NCBI GenBank assembly: GCA_907164885.2
Contig: OU015492.1
Coordinates: 43,251,893 to 43,315,892, forward strand
Length of the DNA: 64,000 nucleotides
From: Dolomedes plantarius
Taxonomy: Eukaryota; Arthropoda; Arachnida; Araneae; Dolomedidae
Reading direction: 5' to 3'
The position numbers were made by a program, and so were the translations under genes. The notes under the pieces are model-generated. The model was not told the DNA's origin. It worked only from the letters and a program-made list of their open reading frames with translations, and made no database searches. Below, piece after piece: positions 11,729 to 23,184 of this stretch (position 1 is its first letter; every line of letters begins with the position of its first letter).

Positions 11729-13943
11729 TCTATATATATAAAACAGTTCCTTAACTGACTGACTGACAGATAACGCACAGACCAAACCGCTGGACCTAAA
11801 GGGCCGAAATTTTGCATGGCGATTCTTCTTGTGGTGTAGGGGTGCACTAAGAAAGATTTTTAAAAAATTCTTCTTAGATTTTTTTAAATTAAATTTTTAA
11901 GCTGTTTTAGCAACTTTTTTTAAGTTTGCATTTAAAATAAAAATTTGAGGGTTATAAAATTTGTATCACGAGAAAGATCATAAAAATTCTTTTAAAAGGA
12001 TATCTTTTTCGAATCTTTACCTCCATTTTCTGATTTTGGTGAATTTTTAAAGATTAATTTTTAGAACTTAATTTTTAAATGCTGATAACTTGATTTCTTT
12101 TTCTGGTACTTTAAATAAATTTATCGTCACCTGATAACAACGAAATAGACAAAAAAAATATTTTATTTTTTGCTAATGCGGCAGACGATTGGACATTATC
12201 CAAAAAATGTTACAATACAGTAAAAGATATGTCCCTCAAACTGTAATATATTCTTTAGTATGTCCTATTAGATTTAATTTGAATATTTTCTACTACATTA
12301 TTTTGTCTTTTAAAATATCCCTTACGATATTTTTATAAATATATATATATATGTATTTTATTAATATATATTTTTTTTTACATCAGTTGTATACATTGAT
12401 CGTCGTATTTATTATAAATATATATATTTATTTTTTTCGCATTAATTGCATACATTGACCATTGTATTAAATTTGAATGTACTCCATAGCGAAGTTGATA
12501 CAAAATAGGTGTCAATGATATAAATGACACAAAATTTGTGAATGATAGGGAAATTTATCGGCACCAATAATTAGAAAATTATAGTTGGAGTAAAGTATAG
12601 TGGTCGAAATACGATTGCGTTGTGTAATTCTAATTTTCGTAAAATATAGTCAAAGTGAAATACTTATCTATACTCGAGAGTTTTAACATCTGAAAAAAAA
12701 ACACAGTGTCATTTCCGTGATGTCGATAGCCTCGTGGAGACGATGTACATCGGCTAAAAAACACGAGGATCCGGCTACGTGGGAAAGGTGGAGTACTCGT
12801 TGAAACTGTAGAACGAGTCGATGCATAGAAGATGGATGATGAAGCTTTAAGCTGGACACACCTAGATGCAGTTCGGCGATGAAGTTGAAGGACCCAAAAG
12901 TCTGGTCAGATCAGGAACATTAGAAGATCTTGCTGGATGATGCAATTTTGGACATAAAGGAATACTGTCACAAATTTAAATTTAATTATATTTTATTCAT
13001 CGATGATATGGTGATGATGACAGAATAATTTATACAGACTTATGTCAGCCAGTGTCGTAAAAGTAGTCCGGAGACCAGAATAACTGAGGGAACTCGCCCT
13101 GCTCACAACGCACTTCATGGCGAATCACGTTCTTTCTTTCTCATAAAGAATGCCAGCCTAACAAAATGTTTTTACTGCAAAAAATGCTCTTTTAAAAATG
13201 CACTCATAAAAGCACTCGTAAAATGTGCGCACGTCACCATAGGACCATAGGACAAATGAATTAACTGCGTTTCCTAGGCCAACGCCTTCAAACACAGTTA
13301 CACACACGTCACTGCAAGCGCGTTCTCTTATATAGAAGCATAGCCTGCTCACAGACTGGAAACTAGTAAGCGATAGTATGCTTCCGCTCTGATAAATAGA
13401 TCTCATCTCCTTTTGCACATATTAATCAAATCAAACTTGTAGGAAAGGATAATTAAATAATTTACAAATGCTAGCTGTAGCAAAAGACTATATTAAAAAC
13501 TAAATACTAAAAACTGCGATTACATTGTTATTATTATTAAGGAAAACTCTGCGTATGAATACATTCACTATCCTGCACGTGTTTATCAGTCAAGCTACAG
13601 TTAAGTGAAGGATTCGAATCGCCATGCGATTTCGAATATGAGAATCGATTCTGTTATTGATATATTTGATTATTGTAGATAATAACAATGTAATTGCTTT
13701 AAGAATTTGAACTGTACCTGGAAAATTATCAGTTATATTTTAATCATTAAGTTAACCGAGCAAAGTTAATATTAATGCAGCTAGCGAATAATTAATTTAA
13801 GAGATGATATAAATTAATGAAGTTAAATATAGTAGTTAATTAAAGTTGATATTGATAATTATATTTTATATTTAACAACTGAAAAGGAAATTAATTTTCT
13901 ACATAGTGACATTTATGTCACAGAAGTGCCGGTTTTCAGCTAG
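11729..13943 (+). mobile_element. Probable non-autonomous Helitron
   Basis: It begins with TC after an A (tctatatatataaaacagtt). It ends with CTAG before a T (tttcagctag, 13943), about 20 bases after a 7-bp-stem hairpin (gtgacatttatgtcac, 13906-13921). These are the hallmarks of Helitron ends. The first roughly 430 bases recur at 63571-64000 with a few percent difference and the same TC start. No Rep/helicase coding sequence is seen. The segment 12690-13440 differs in composition and may be a later insertion or captured DNA. Confidence 0.55.
12690..13440. other. Unassigned higher-complexity segment within the Helitron
   Basis: This part is GC-richer than the rest of the element (for example ggatccggctacgtgggaaa near 12769). 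A TGTCACA at 12967 starts an LTR-like stretch with a TATA-like ctcttatataga near 13325. I could not find a protein-coding frame or a second end, so whether it is an LTR-element fragment or captured host DNA is open. Confidence 0.25.
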
Positions 13944-13946
13944 TAT

Positions 13947-13952
13947 ATACGA

Positions 13953-13989
<37 letters not shown>
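13947..13989. repeat. (TA)n microsatellite
   Basis: A TA run immediately after the Helitron 3' end. Confidence 0.9.
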
Positions 13990-13992
<3 letters not shown>

Positions 13993-14211
13993 CCAGTAAG
14001 ATGGGTAATAAAGATTTTAGCAATTAAAATGAGTTATGAAAGTAAAACTTCAATCCTGTTTGTTTGAATAAAAACAAAAAAAGAGGCAGAAAGGAAAGTA
14101 GACAGAAAATGTATCTACACGCCATCGGAAAAATGTATTTACCTTTAGTGACAAAAAGAAATAAATTGCACATACTGCAGTGTGCATTCGTAAATGCCCT
14201 TCCCCTATCAC

Positions 14212-14394
14212 AGCCGGGCGATGGCCGAATGGCTAGGGCGCTGGTATTCGGTACCAAAGTCTGTGGGTTCGAATCCCACCCTTGGCATGGACGTTTGTAG
14301 CCGTTCGGAATCGGATTTAAGCAGTAGGCCCCGGTCTAATTAGCCCTCGTGTAGCAAAAAAGTTGACCGTAGCGCTCCAAACCAAAACCAAAAA
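14212..14394 (+). mobile_element. tRNA-derived SINE, full-length copy
   Basis: The head folds like a tRNA. It has an A-box-like tggccgaatgg (14222) and a perfect B box ggttcgaatcc (about 14267), and its T-arm is followed by an acceptor strand that pairs partly with the 5' end. The body (tctaattagccctcgtgtag and agttgaccgtagcgctccaa) recurs as fragments at 44337-44394 and 55344-55408. The A-rich tail ends in ccaaaaccaaaaa. Flanking direct repeats at 14198-14211 and 14395-14408 match at 12 of 14 bases and mark target-primed insertion. Confidence 0.85.
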
Positions 14395-14430
14395 CCTTCC
14401 CTTGTCACGTGACAACGAGCGGCACCTCAT

Positions 14431-14643
14431 ATGCGTCAACAGTGTGAAGTGCTGGATACGAGTAAAGAAAATGAATGCAATTTTAAAAACAAAATAGAAG
14501 ATGGTATTACTCTTTCTGGCTGCTGTAAATGTGTCAAAGACGGGAATCCACGGGCGCATGTGTTTACAGGGACAACTGCACATTCATGTCTAGGAAGTAA
14601 ACCATGCAATCGTCGTCGACAATCCATGGTGTCGCGACTTTAA
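14431..14643 (+). CDS. Small Cys-rich reading frame, unidentified
   Basis: A 70-codon frame with 8 Cys (for example GCCKCVKDG and SCLGSKPCNRRRQ) and fairly balanced codon use. It sits between the SINE and the BEL/Pao element. I do not recognise the family. The regular cysteines and higher GC content suggest it descends from real coding sequence, perhaps an exon or a piece of a transposon protein. No splice sites or neighbouring exons were established, so it may be a relic. Confidence 0.25.
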   Translation: MRQQCEVLDTSKENECNFKNKIEDGITLSGCCKCVKDGNPRAHVFTGTTAHSCLGSKPCNRRRQSMVSRL

Positions 14644-14982
14644 CAAATATTCCTATCGAGAAGTAATTTAAAATATATATTTAAACAAAAATAATTTCAA
14701 AGTTCTAAGAAGTTTATAATATTAAATGAAACAACTGAACTTTGTACTGAAACAATTTTTGTAACGAAAATGAAATTTTTATGGGTTTTTTGTGAATGGC
14801 AAAGTGTGATATATAAATAAAAAGAAGGAATTGGATGTTGATGTTTATGGGAGTTGTGATTTATTTTAACTAACCTGTTTTATTATAATTTGGACAAAAC
14901 AATTTTGGTGACCCGCGGAAGTGATACGGAAACAGGTTAGTCGTGGTTATTAAAAAAATAAAATAAAATAAAATTTGACATC

Positions 14983-15873
14983 ATGGCTACGGAGGATACA
15001 TTTAAGAAAGCGAAAGTCTGTTCGCACTGCGTTTGCGAAGACTGAAAATAGTTTAATTGAGGAATTCGAAAAAGAAGTGTCAAATAGCGAATTCGTAAAA
15101 ACGAAATGCTTAACTTTAGATCGTATTTACAGTGAATTAAAAGACTGTGATGATATAATTTTGAACAATATCGAAACAGATGAAGATTTTGAAAAGGAAT
15201 ACAGTAAAATTGAAGAATATCGAGAGAAAATGGATTTAGTGAGAGTAAAAACTGAAAACTTCTTCAATAAAATGCGTTCCGACAGAACAGCTGAATCAGT
15301 AATTTCATCGCCAAACGGAAAACGAAATATGCGCCTACCAAAAATTGAATTGTTACATTTCGGTGGTGATTTGTAGGACTATTTAGGATTTTGGAGCCAA
15401 TTTCAAAGAATACATACTGATGAAGATTTGGCACCGGAAGATAAATTTCAATATTTATTACAGTCCATGGTGCAAGGAAGTTGAGCTCACGAAGTTATTG
15501 AAAGTTTCCCTCCAACATCTGGAAACTATGAAAAGGCAATTGAAGCTTTAAAGAACAGATTTGGGAGAGAAGAACTGTTGATAGAATTTTATGTTCGCGA
15601 GTTATTAGCTCTTGTTATACAGAATGCAACAGAAAAAAGGGATAAGTCAAATGTTTCTTATTTGTATGATAAATTAGAATCCCATTTGAGATCCTTTGAG
15701 TCAATAGGGCTAAGAAATGAAAAATATGAAGCCATTTTATTCCCTCTTGTTGAATCATGTGTCCCCGAAGAATTGATGAGAGTTTGGCTGCGAAATTCAA
15801 CACAACCGTCAGCCGAAAATGAATTAACAGGTGATTATGGGAATAAATTTAAGAATTTGTTTTTTAAAACGTG
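14983..15873 (+). pseudogene. BEL/Pao gag N-terminal region (degenerate)
   Basis: The likely original start is ATG 14983. A frameshift near 15005 moves the reading into the frame that gives RTAFAKTENSLIEEFEKEV. In-frame stops occur at 15374-15376 and about 15488-15490, after which the frame continues to 15873. The predicted protein is helical and acidic, with FWSQFQRIHTDEDLAPEDKF, matching the DUF1759-type gag region of Pao elements, which binds RNA and forms the particle. Stops and shifts make it non-functional. Confidence 0.75.
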
Positions 15874-16508
15874 AAGTAGAAGGCGAAGAACTCTTACAGC
15901 TTTCAAGAAATGGAATGAAAATTGAATTCAACAATGGTAATTTGAAGAGTAAGAAAAAACAAAATTTAGATGCGACAGTGCCCACTGTAAATTTATTTTC
16001 AGGTGACATGACAAAAAGACGGTTTCATTGTGTGTTTTGTGACAAGTCCCACGAAAGTAAAGATTGCTTCTTAGCACAACATTGGTCTTTAGACAAGAAA
16101 AAGGAAGCTATAAGTAATAAGAAGGTGTGTTATATTTGTTTCAATGGTAGTCACAAAGCAAGGGATTGTAAATCGAAAATCAAGTGTATGATTTGTTTTA
16201 AAAGACACCATACAATCATGTGTTTTGAATTTCCTGTTAATAAAAGAGATATTTCAACAAATGAGACGATTGACTCGAGCAACGCATTGATTGCCGAAGA
16301 ATGTTCTGAAGCTGTACAGGTATTACTGCAGACTATACTTGTAAATATTGAAGCCAATGGAAAACAAAAGTGTGTTCGAGCATTGATTGACAGTGGTTCT
16401 CAGAATTCGCATATAATGAAAAAGACTGCCGAAGAACTAGGACTTATACCTGTAAGTAAAAGAAGTTTAGCCCATTTATTAAGGTTTGTGTTTCAACACC
16501 ACACATAG
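15831..16508 (+). pseudogene. BEL/Pao zinc knuckles and aspartic protease start (degenerate)
   Basis: Cys/His clusters appear in order: CVFCDKSHESKDC, CYICFNGSHKARDC and CMICFKRHHTIMC. These are the nucleic-acid-binding zinc knuckles at the gag C-terminus. They are followed by ALIDSGSQNSHI, where DSG is the aspartic protease active-site triplet used in Pao (DUF1758) proteases. The frame is lost at about 16480. Overlap with the preceding segment shows that a frameshift near 15870 separates them. Confidence 0.8.
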
Positions 16509-16722
16509 TGGTGGTGTTAAAACACAAGTGAAAGATCACGGTCTGTATGAAGTGAACCTTAAGTCGCCCAATAGTAAATATTATCTTGATATACAGGTTT
16601 TGGATCAGTTTTCTATTTGTGGAAAAATTCCTAGACTCAAAAGAGGATTGTAGAATAAAGAATTAAGAGAAAAGAAAATCTGGATAACTGATTACGAAGA
16701 GGGTTCTCCTCAAATAGAACTG

Positions 16723-17980
16723 TTGATTGGAGCGGACTTCTGTGGACAACTTTTCACTGGAATTATACACAAACTTGAATATGGATTAATTGCATATGAA
16801 ACTTACTTAGGTTGGGTCTTAATGGGTAGAACATCAAATAACATTAAAATCACATCGCAGTCAAGCGCTACTGAAAGTAACACAATGTTCACACATAGTG
16901 AGAAAGTAGAACACTTCTGGGATTTGGAACTTTTAGTGATTAAAGAACCAACAGAAAAAAACATCCAGAGAAGAAGAAGTGGTGAAATTCTTTAACGATG
17001 CTTTATCCACTGATCTTGATGGTCGTTATATGGTGAGATTACCCTGGACTGACAATTTTAGTCTTCCTGATAATAGGAACATTGCAGAAAAAAGACTACT
17101 AGCAAAAACTTCAGAATTTATTTCGTCAGGAAGATATTCAGATTACAATTCAGTTCTCGAAAGTTGGGAAGATGAGAAGATGATTGAAGAAGTTTTGGAA
17201 AGTGGAAGAGAAGGAAGGTGTCATTATCTTCCTCATCGTGGAATTTTTAAAGAATGCTCGACAACGCAACTCAGACCAGTATTTGATACTGCATGTAAAG
17301 AAAAGAGCAAATTTTCTCTCAATGACTGCCTAGAAAAGGGATTGAATGTTTTAGACACAATTCCTTCAATACTGATGAGATTTAGAGTAAAGAAAATTGG
17401 AATAATTTCGGACATAAGGAAGGCATTCTTACAGATATCCATTCATCCAGAAGACAGAGATTTCTTAAGGTTTTTCTGGTGGAAGGATAATGAAGAAAGA
17501 AAAATGAAGATTTATCGTCATAGAATACTTGTTTTTGGACTGAGCTGCAGCCCATTCTTGCTTGGATCTGTGATAAACAACCTTTAAGAAAATTGTCCTC
17601 AAGAATATCGTGTTATTGCCGAAATTTTGAAAAAAAGTTTCTACGTGGACAATTGTGTAACGTCTGTTGATACACAAGAACTCTCTGAGTTTTTAAATGG
17701 AGCTACAGAGTTGATGAAATTAGGAAGCTTTGAACTTAGGGAATGGGAAAATTCTTCAAATGATGCTGATTCAATGCCATCTCATGTTCTAGGACTTTTA
17801 TGGAACCGAAAAGAAGATCTGCTCTTTTGTGACACTAGTCATATAGACACTGCCTGTGAGCCTATATCCAGAAGGAATGTGTTTTCTTGCATTCAGAGGG
17901 TTTTTGATCCTATTGAATTTACATGCCCAGTAACTATTGTTCCTAATTATTGTTGCAAGAAACATGGAGAAAAAAGTTAG
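16723..17980 (+). pseudogene. BEL/Pao protease tail and reverse transcriptase (degenerate)
   Basis: LIGADFCGQLFTG and GWVLMGRTSN fit the C-terminal part of the Pao protease region. The polymerase follows: IGIISDIRKAFLQISIHPED is motif A, FGLSCSPFLLGSVINN motif B and FYVDNCVTS motif C. The YVDN variant of YVDD is common in BEL/Pao. The frame breaks near 16980 and 17587. After 17980 the sequence jumps almost at once to the integrase zinc-binding region, so the connection and RNase H domains are missing. Confidence 0.8.
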
Positions 17981-17999
17981 GTTGAGATGCACGACTTCC

Positions 18000-19450
18000 C
18001 ATGCATGCAGAGAAGAAATTTATGCAGTGGTTAAAGGATTTGGCTCATCTAAATAACATAAAAATTCCGCGATGTGTAATCCCTATAGAATTCAGAGGAT
18101 ATTACAGATATTGAAGACGAAAATAGTGAGAAGGAAAGATGATGAAAATTTCAAATGTCCTATTGTTTTACCATCCAATCATCTACTTGTGGAACGACTG
18201 ATCTTCGAAAATCATACAAATTCCAGCCACAGTGGAACATAGGTTGTTCTAACAAATCTACGACAACATTTTTGGATTTTTCGAGGCAGAAAGACTGTTC
18301 AAAGAGTCATAAACCAATGCATTCGCTGTAAGATATACACTTCGAAGAAAATTGAAACTGTACCTGCTCCACTACCTGAGGACAAAGTTAGAGATGCACT
18401 AGTTTTTGAAGTGACCGGTGTGAATTTAGCACGTCCACTTTATTTAAGGAATGGAAATAAAGCATATATAGTACTGTTTACATGCGCGTTTTATCGTGCC
18501 ATACACTTAGAACTGATACAAAGTCTCTCAATAGATGGATTCTTGTTACGGTTGAGAAGATTTATAGCAAGACGAGGTCGGGCGAGAAAAATGTATAGTG
18601 ACAATGGGACTAATTTCATAGGAGCTGATAATTTAATGGCTTCCCTTGACGGGAAAAAGATTACTCAAGAGACCTCAATTTTAAGAATTCAGTGGAACTT
18701 CAACCCACCCACTGCTTCTTGGTGGGGAGGTTTTTGGGAACGCATGGTCCAAATGGTGGAGAAAATCTTAAGGAGAATTTTGGGAAGAGCGTCCATAAAT
18801 TTCGACGAATTAAATACAATTCTTTGTGATGCGGAAGCAGTTATTAATTCAAGACCATTCAACTATTTATCCGAAGATCCAGACGACTTAACACCTCTCA
18901 CACCATCCATGTTTATTCAAGATATTCAAACGGTGGGAATACCAGATCTGGATAACATTGATAACATTAATCTCACCAAGAGACTCGGGTATCAACAAAG
19001 ATTGAGAGACGATCTAAGGAAAAGATTTAGAAAGGAATACTTGAGTCTTCTTGTTCATCAGCAGATCAACAAATCTGGTTCGAAACAAGTGGAGGTGGGA
19101 GATGTGGTGCTGGTAGATTGCGACAACAAGAGGAGACTGGATTGGCCTATTGGACTGGTAGTAGTAGTTTTTCAGGAAAGGACAATTCTGTTAGGGTTGT
19201 AAAAGTAAAAACTTGTATGGGAGAATTGATACGTCCTGTAAAACGGTTGTATTCTCTAGAACTTAACAGTGATAGTAAAATTTATAACAGTGAACTGTTT
19301 AAAAATGTAAAAGACAATCACTCAAAAATTAATAATTGCAATAACCAAAAAGATAATGCAAATTTAGGAAAGGTCAATGAAATAAACCGTACCGAACTAT
19401 TCAAAACTAAATGTGGTAGAAAGGTTATAAAACCCGAACGATATGATAAT
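18000..19450 (+). pseudogene. BEL/Pao integrase (degenerate)
   Basis: The zinc-binding H/H/C/C pattern (HTNSSHSG ... QCIRCK) is readable at about 18180-18335 across a stop. The catalytic core is open at 18411-19202: the RAIHLEL segment, MYSDNGTNFIGA and WWGGFWERMVQMV, the signature run of BEL/Pao integrases that contains the catalytic Glu. The C-terminal tail continues in another frame to 19450 (GELIRPVKRLYSLE). The integrase would insert cDNA, but the surrounding lesions make this copy inactive. Confidence 0.85.
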
Positions 19451-19474
19451 TAATGTTACACTTTTTATCATTAT

Positions 19475-19482
19475 ATATATAC

Positions 19483-19514
<32 letters not shown>
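19475..19514. repeat. (TA)n microsatellite
   Basis: A TA tract with one CATAA interruption (atatatacataatatatat). A nearly identical tract follows the gypsy element at 39634. It adjoins the 3' end of Penelope-like copy 1. Confidence 0.9.
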
Positions 19515-19515
<1 letters not shown>

Positions 19516-20105
19516 CTAAAATATTTAAAGCATGTGTTGCACCAAAACCAATACATTATAAATATAGGCATTAATATGTATATTGTCAATATGCGCTAAG
19601 CTGCAATTATTAGACAATACTATATAAGATATAATTAAAACAATAATGATACACCAAGATAAGCTAAAAAGGATAGTGAAATTCTGAAGCAAAAAGGATA
19701 TTTTTGAAACAAAAACGGAAATTGATGTATTTAAAAAGACGTGAGGGGGATTAAGACCCCTCTATCCTGGTTAAAAGATCTTTTTACATAGCTAAAACTT
19801 TCCCAGCATTCGTCATACATCAATTAGAAAATTTAAAACTTTTCAAAAAGGTTTGAGACAATAAATAGAAAAAGTTAGACATAAAAGTAGAAGTTATATA
19901 CTATAATAAAATAAAGTGACATAATGTCATAAGATGATCTCTAAAAACTACCTTACTAAAAACAGTAATTAAAAATATAAGAAAAGGCACTGAAAAAGCC
20001 ACATTACATTGAAAAATTACACTACCATTAAAAAACACCACACCTTATAAACTATTTTAAATAAAACCATTAAAACTTTAAAATTCAAAACAGCAGACAA
20101 AAACA

Positions 20106-22804
20106 CTATACCTCCAAGTCCAAGTGCCCAAGGACATCCACGCGCCCAAAACAACGCCTCAGTATATCTACCAGAAAGCCAGCCGGATACTCCGCCTGTA
20201 CAGCCAGTTCAATGAAGTTTTTAACTCTTTTATTCATCTCAATCCTAGATTCACACAGTCTATCACAACGAATTATGTAGTTGTTGACTATATTACGTTT
20301 AACATTAGAATGTAAAGCTGTATTCCAATTGGATAGACGGTTTATGTTAAAGTCGTATAAATCTCTTTTATCGAATATGCAAAAAGATAGTGTTCCATTT
20401 GACATTGTGATGGTTACATCCAAAAAGTTGATTTCATTTTTGGAGTTTTGTTCGGTCTTAGTTAGTTTAATATTAGCTGGATAAAAAGTAGGAACAAAGT
20501 TACAGTTAACCTCGTGAGCAATGAAAATGTCGTCTACGTATCTAAAGAAAGCTATATTTTGTAAAAGTGATGATTTAGATTCAAAATAATATAAATATAA
20601 ATCTGCCAAATAGGACGATGATCCACCTCCCATTGGCAGTCCAAATGTCTGAATGTAATATGTTGTACCATTAAATAAATAATTTTCAAACAATATGATA
20701 CGAAGTGTATTTTTAAAAAGAGTAAAAGTAATATATTCTTGTAAATCAAACCTGTGAAAAAACTCAATTAGAATTGAAAAAAGAAAAGTAGTGTCTATAT
20801 TATTGAATAGGTCTACTACGTCATAAGATTCTATTAGTTCTATATCGTTTAAATTTTTGATTTTTGATATTAATTGTAAGCTATTAGTGATTATATTGGA
20901 TCCAAATTTTTTTATTTTAATGAAAAGATTTTTTAAAACTGGTATTATCAATTTATTAGCATAAGTTATGTAGGTACCGAAACCAACTGTTACTGGTCGA
21001 AAGGTAATAGGTTTTTTGTGGAATTTGGGAATTGCAACAAGGTAGGGAAAGGAGAAGGAATAAAGATTTATATTAATTTTTTTATGCAGTTTAACTAAAC
21101 GTCGTTTCAGAGACAACTCATCAAATGCATATGGTACGTAAACTGTATTATTTGAATAAAAATTTTTTACAATTTGAATATAATAATATTTGCAAATAAA
21201 TGAATAATTAGAAGCCACCTTGTCTACATAACTAATTACCAGTTTATTTTGTAGTCCCTTTATAGAGGTCATACTTGGACTATTGAAATTTGTTCTAGAA
21301 CCCTTTAAGGCCAATTCATAACTTTTTAGAAAAGTAAATGAAGTTTTTTGTTTCCATTTTGTAAATGCCTCCAAAGGCAAATTATATTTTAAAGCATTTT
21401 TTTCAATGAAGGTTGTGAGGTTCTTATTGAAGGTTATTTCTATGTCTTTAAAACAATTATATCTAAACTTAGTACCCATTTGTATTGCATCACGTAGGTT
21501 TTTGTTCGATACTATCTGGACATTACCCGTTATGACATGGTTATGATCTGGATTAATATATTTTGACATTGATTTATGATGACAATCACACTCATAAACT
21601 GTGTTTAAGTTTTTTGAATTTAGATTATAATTAAATATTTTACGACTAATTGGTATATTATAAGAGTATGTAACTTTAGGTTGTATTTTACAAGGTAAGT
21701 CAGACATAGAATCCTTAAATATTTTATTTATTGGAATGGAATTAAAGGCATTATTTTTAAATTGTATAACTATGTATTCTGTTTTTAAAGGTTGCATTGC
21801 TGCAGAAAGATCTATACCTAATTTTTTAGCTCTAATTTTAAAGGTTTCTAATATTGTAAAATAGTGTTGTAAATATGAAGGTTCGAAGAGGCTTTTATAT
21901 TTAGGATCTATTACATATTGCCATAGTTTGTTTAACCATCGTTTTTTAATATTGTATATTTTACATTTTATCCAATTAAATTTTACAGAAGTTTCAGACA
22001 ACAAATCCCTATTTAGTTCTAAAAAAAGGTTTTTATGTTTATGTATGTTAAGTTTGTTACTACCATTACCGCGTCGCTGTCTTCGCTTTAGGGAGAATTT
22101 TGGATCTACTTGTATTGAGATGTACTTGTATTGTTTATATAGCCTAAAGTATTTTCGTTTTTCGTTTTACCAAAACATGAAGTATTCAGGCCGAAGGGAT
22201 AAAGTGTGTTAAATTGCGAGATGTGCATACTCTCCCACCATAAACGAAGTCCATCTTTTGGAACTATTTCCAAAATACTAACTTCGATTGATGTAAAACT
22301 GTGTGACCTGAAGTGTAACATCTCGAAAGAAGGATCTTTTTTATTATTAATGTTGCTTCTATGCAAATTTAGTCTGATGTGTAGTTTATTTGATGTTTGA
22401 CCTATATAGGCCTGATTACACTCTTTACACTTTAAACAATAGATACAGTTATATACTTTACAAAACACTTTATTACTAGTATTAGTACCCAACTGGTTTT
22501 TGTTTGCAAAAGGACAAGTTTTACAGCGTGGATTTGTACATCTTTTGAACTTGAAAGTACGTATATTACGATAATGTGAGTAATAATTAAATTTAAAATT
22601 AGGAACACTAATGTCTATTACGGTTTTTTTGTTAGCACATGTTGTATTTACCACACTAGGAGCTTTAGCAAAAAAAGAAGTAATCAAACCTGGGTTACGG
22701 GCTAACGAAGTGTTCAAATCCCCAACATTGACACTCCGGGCATCGGGTGAATGTAATTCAACCGCTTTGCCAGTCGCTTGATACCTTTCAGTGTACTTGT
22801 TCAT
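20106..22804 (-). pseudogene. Penelope-like polyprotein, copy 1: GIY-YIG endonuclease then reverse transcriptase, one frameshift
   Basis: The start chosen is ATG 22802-22804. About 105 residues, including a Cys cluster (CTNPRCKTC), precede a GIY-YIG-type domain: NCIYCLKCKECNQAYIGQT, with Arg in LHIRLNLHR, Glu in RLWWES and Asn in PFGLN. A one-base loss within a few scrambled bases near 22120 ends the first frame at 22106. In the other frame the reverse transcriptase continues to 20106: AIPKFHKKPITFRPVTVG, SYDVVDLFNNID (motif A), FGLPMGGGSSSY (motif B) and FRYVDDIFI (motif C). Together about 900 codons, a normal length for the family. Confidence 0.8.
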
Positions 22805-23184
22805 GATAAATTAATAGAAAGAAATCTAGCTTCTAATCAAGTCCATGTTCAATAGGCGCAATCCGCAATCAATCCATTCCTTAAGTCTTCTACGTAAAAA
22901 AACTACTTTACGAGGATGTAATCATGACATCACTACAGCAGTACCATTGCTAAACATGTTGTGGATCAATATCAACTTGGCTAATTTTTTAACTAATTTT
23001 TTGATTTTTATTTTACTTTTTTATTTATTTATATAGAAAATAAGTTAAAGAAAATTGTATGACGAGCTAGGGAGCGTATATGGACTTAACTCATATGGTG
23101 TACCCCAATTAGAATTAAATTATAGCAATAAATTATAGCAATTCCGTCCAAAATGCGCGTAGCTTTTGCAATGTTTAGACAGAG
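22805..23184 (-). other. 5' region of Penelope-like copy 1
   Basis: About 380 bases between the copy 1 start codon and the 3' end of copy 2. It is AT-rich, with a tandem aattatagcaat motif (about 23118-23142). The stretch 23150-23186 (atgcgcgtagcttttgcaat and on) resembles the element's own 3' UTR (atgcgctaagctgcaattat, 23268), as a pseudo-LTR would. No hammerhead-ribozyme core was visible. Confidence 0.45.

Larger units (their letters stand above)
14650..19475 (+). mobile_element. Decayed BEL/Pao LTR retrotransposon
   Basis: The internal region carries the gag, protease, reverse transcriptase and integrase blocks typical of Pao. They are spread over several frames, with at least two stops and several frameshifts. 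Upstream lies a plausible 5' LTR remnant with a TATA-like gatatataaataaaaag (14810). A primer-binding-site-like tggtgacccgcgg (14909) follows ggacaaaaca. A clean LTR pair could not be matched. A TGTTACAC at 19453 may be the start of the 3' LTR, cut off by the (TA)n tract and the Penelope array. Confidence 0.8.
19507..23184 (-). mobile_element. Penelope-like element, copy 1 (near full length)
   Basis: This copy is defined by comparison with copy 2, which is collinear at an offset of 3678 bases from actaaaatatttaaag (19515 and 23193). It includes the 3' untranslated region (19515-20105), a long coding region (20106-22804) and about 380 bases of 5' sequence before the next copy's 3' end. The coding order is endonuclease then reverse transcriptase. 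It is young (very few differences from copies 2 and 3) but carries a frameshift near 22120. Confidence 0.8.

Noticed and set aside
14212..14290. Functional tRNA gene
   Set aside because: A and B boxes are present, but acceptor and anticodon stems have mismatches, a long repeated tail follows, and target-site duplications flank the whole unit. It is a SINE head.
20124..20767. Short frames antisense to the Penelope reverse transcriptase
   Set aside because: They recur in every copy in fixed relation to the real frame and lack domains.
22805..23184. Hammerhead ribozyme in the Penelope 5' region
   Set aside because: Such ribozymes occur in Penelope-like elements, but I found no CTGANGA core with a paired GAAA on either strand. 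A near match (atgacgag at 23059) lacks the essential first C and the GAAA.
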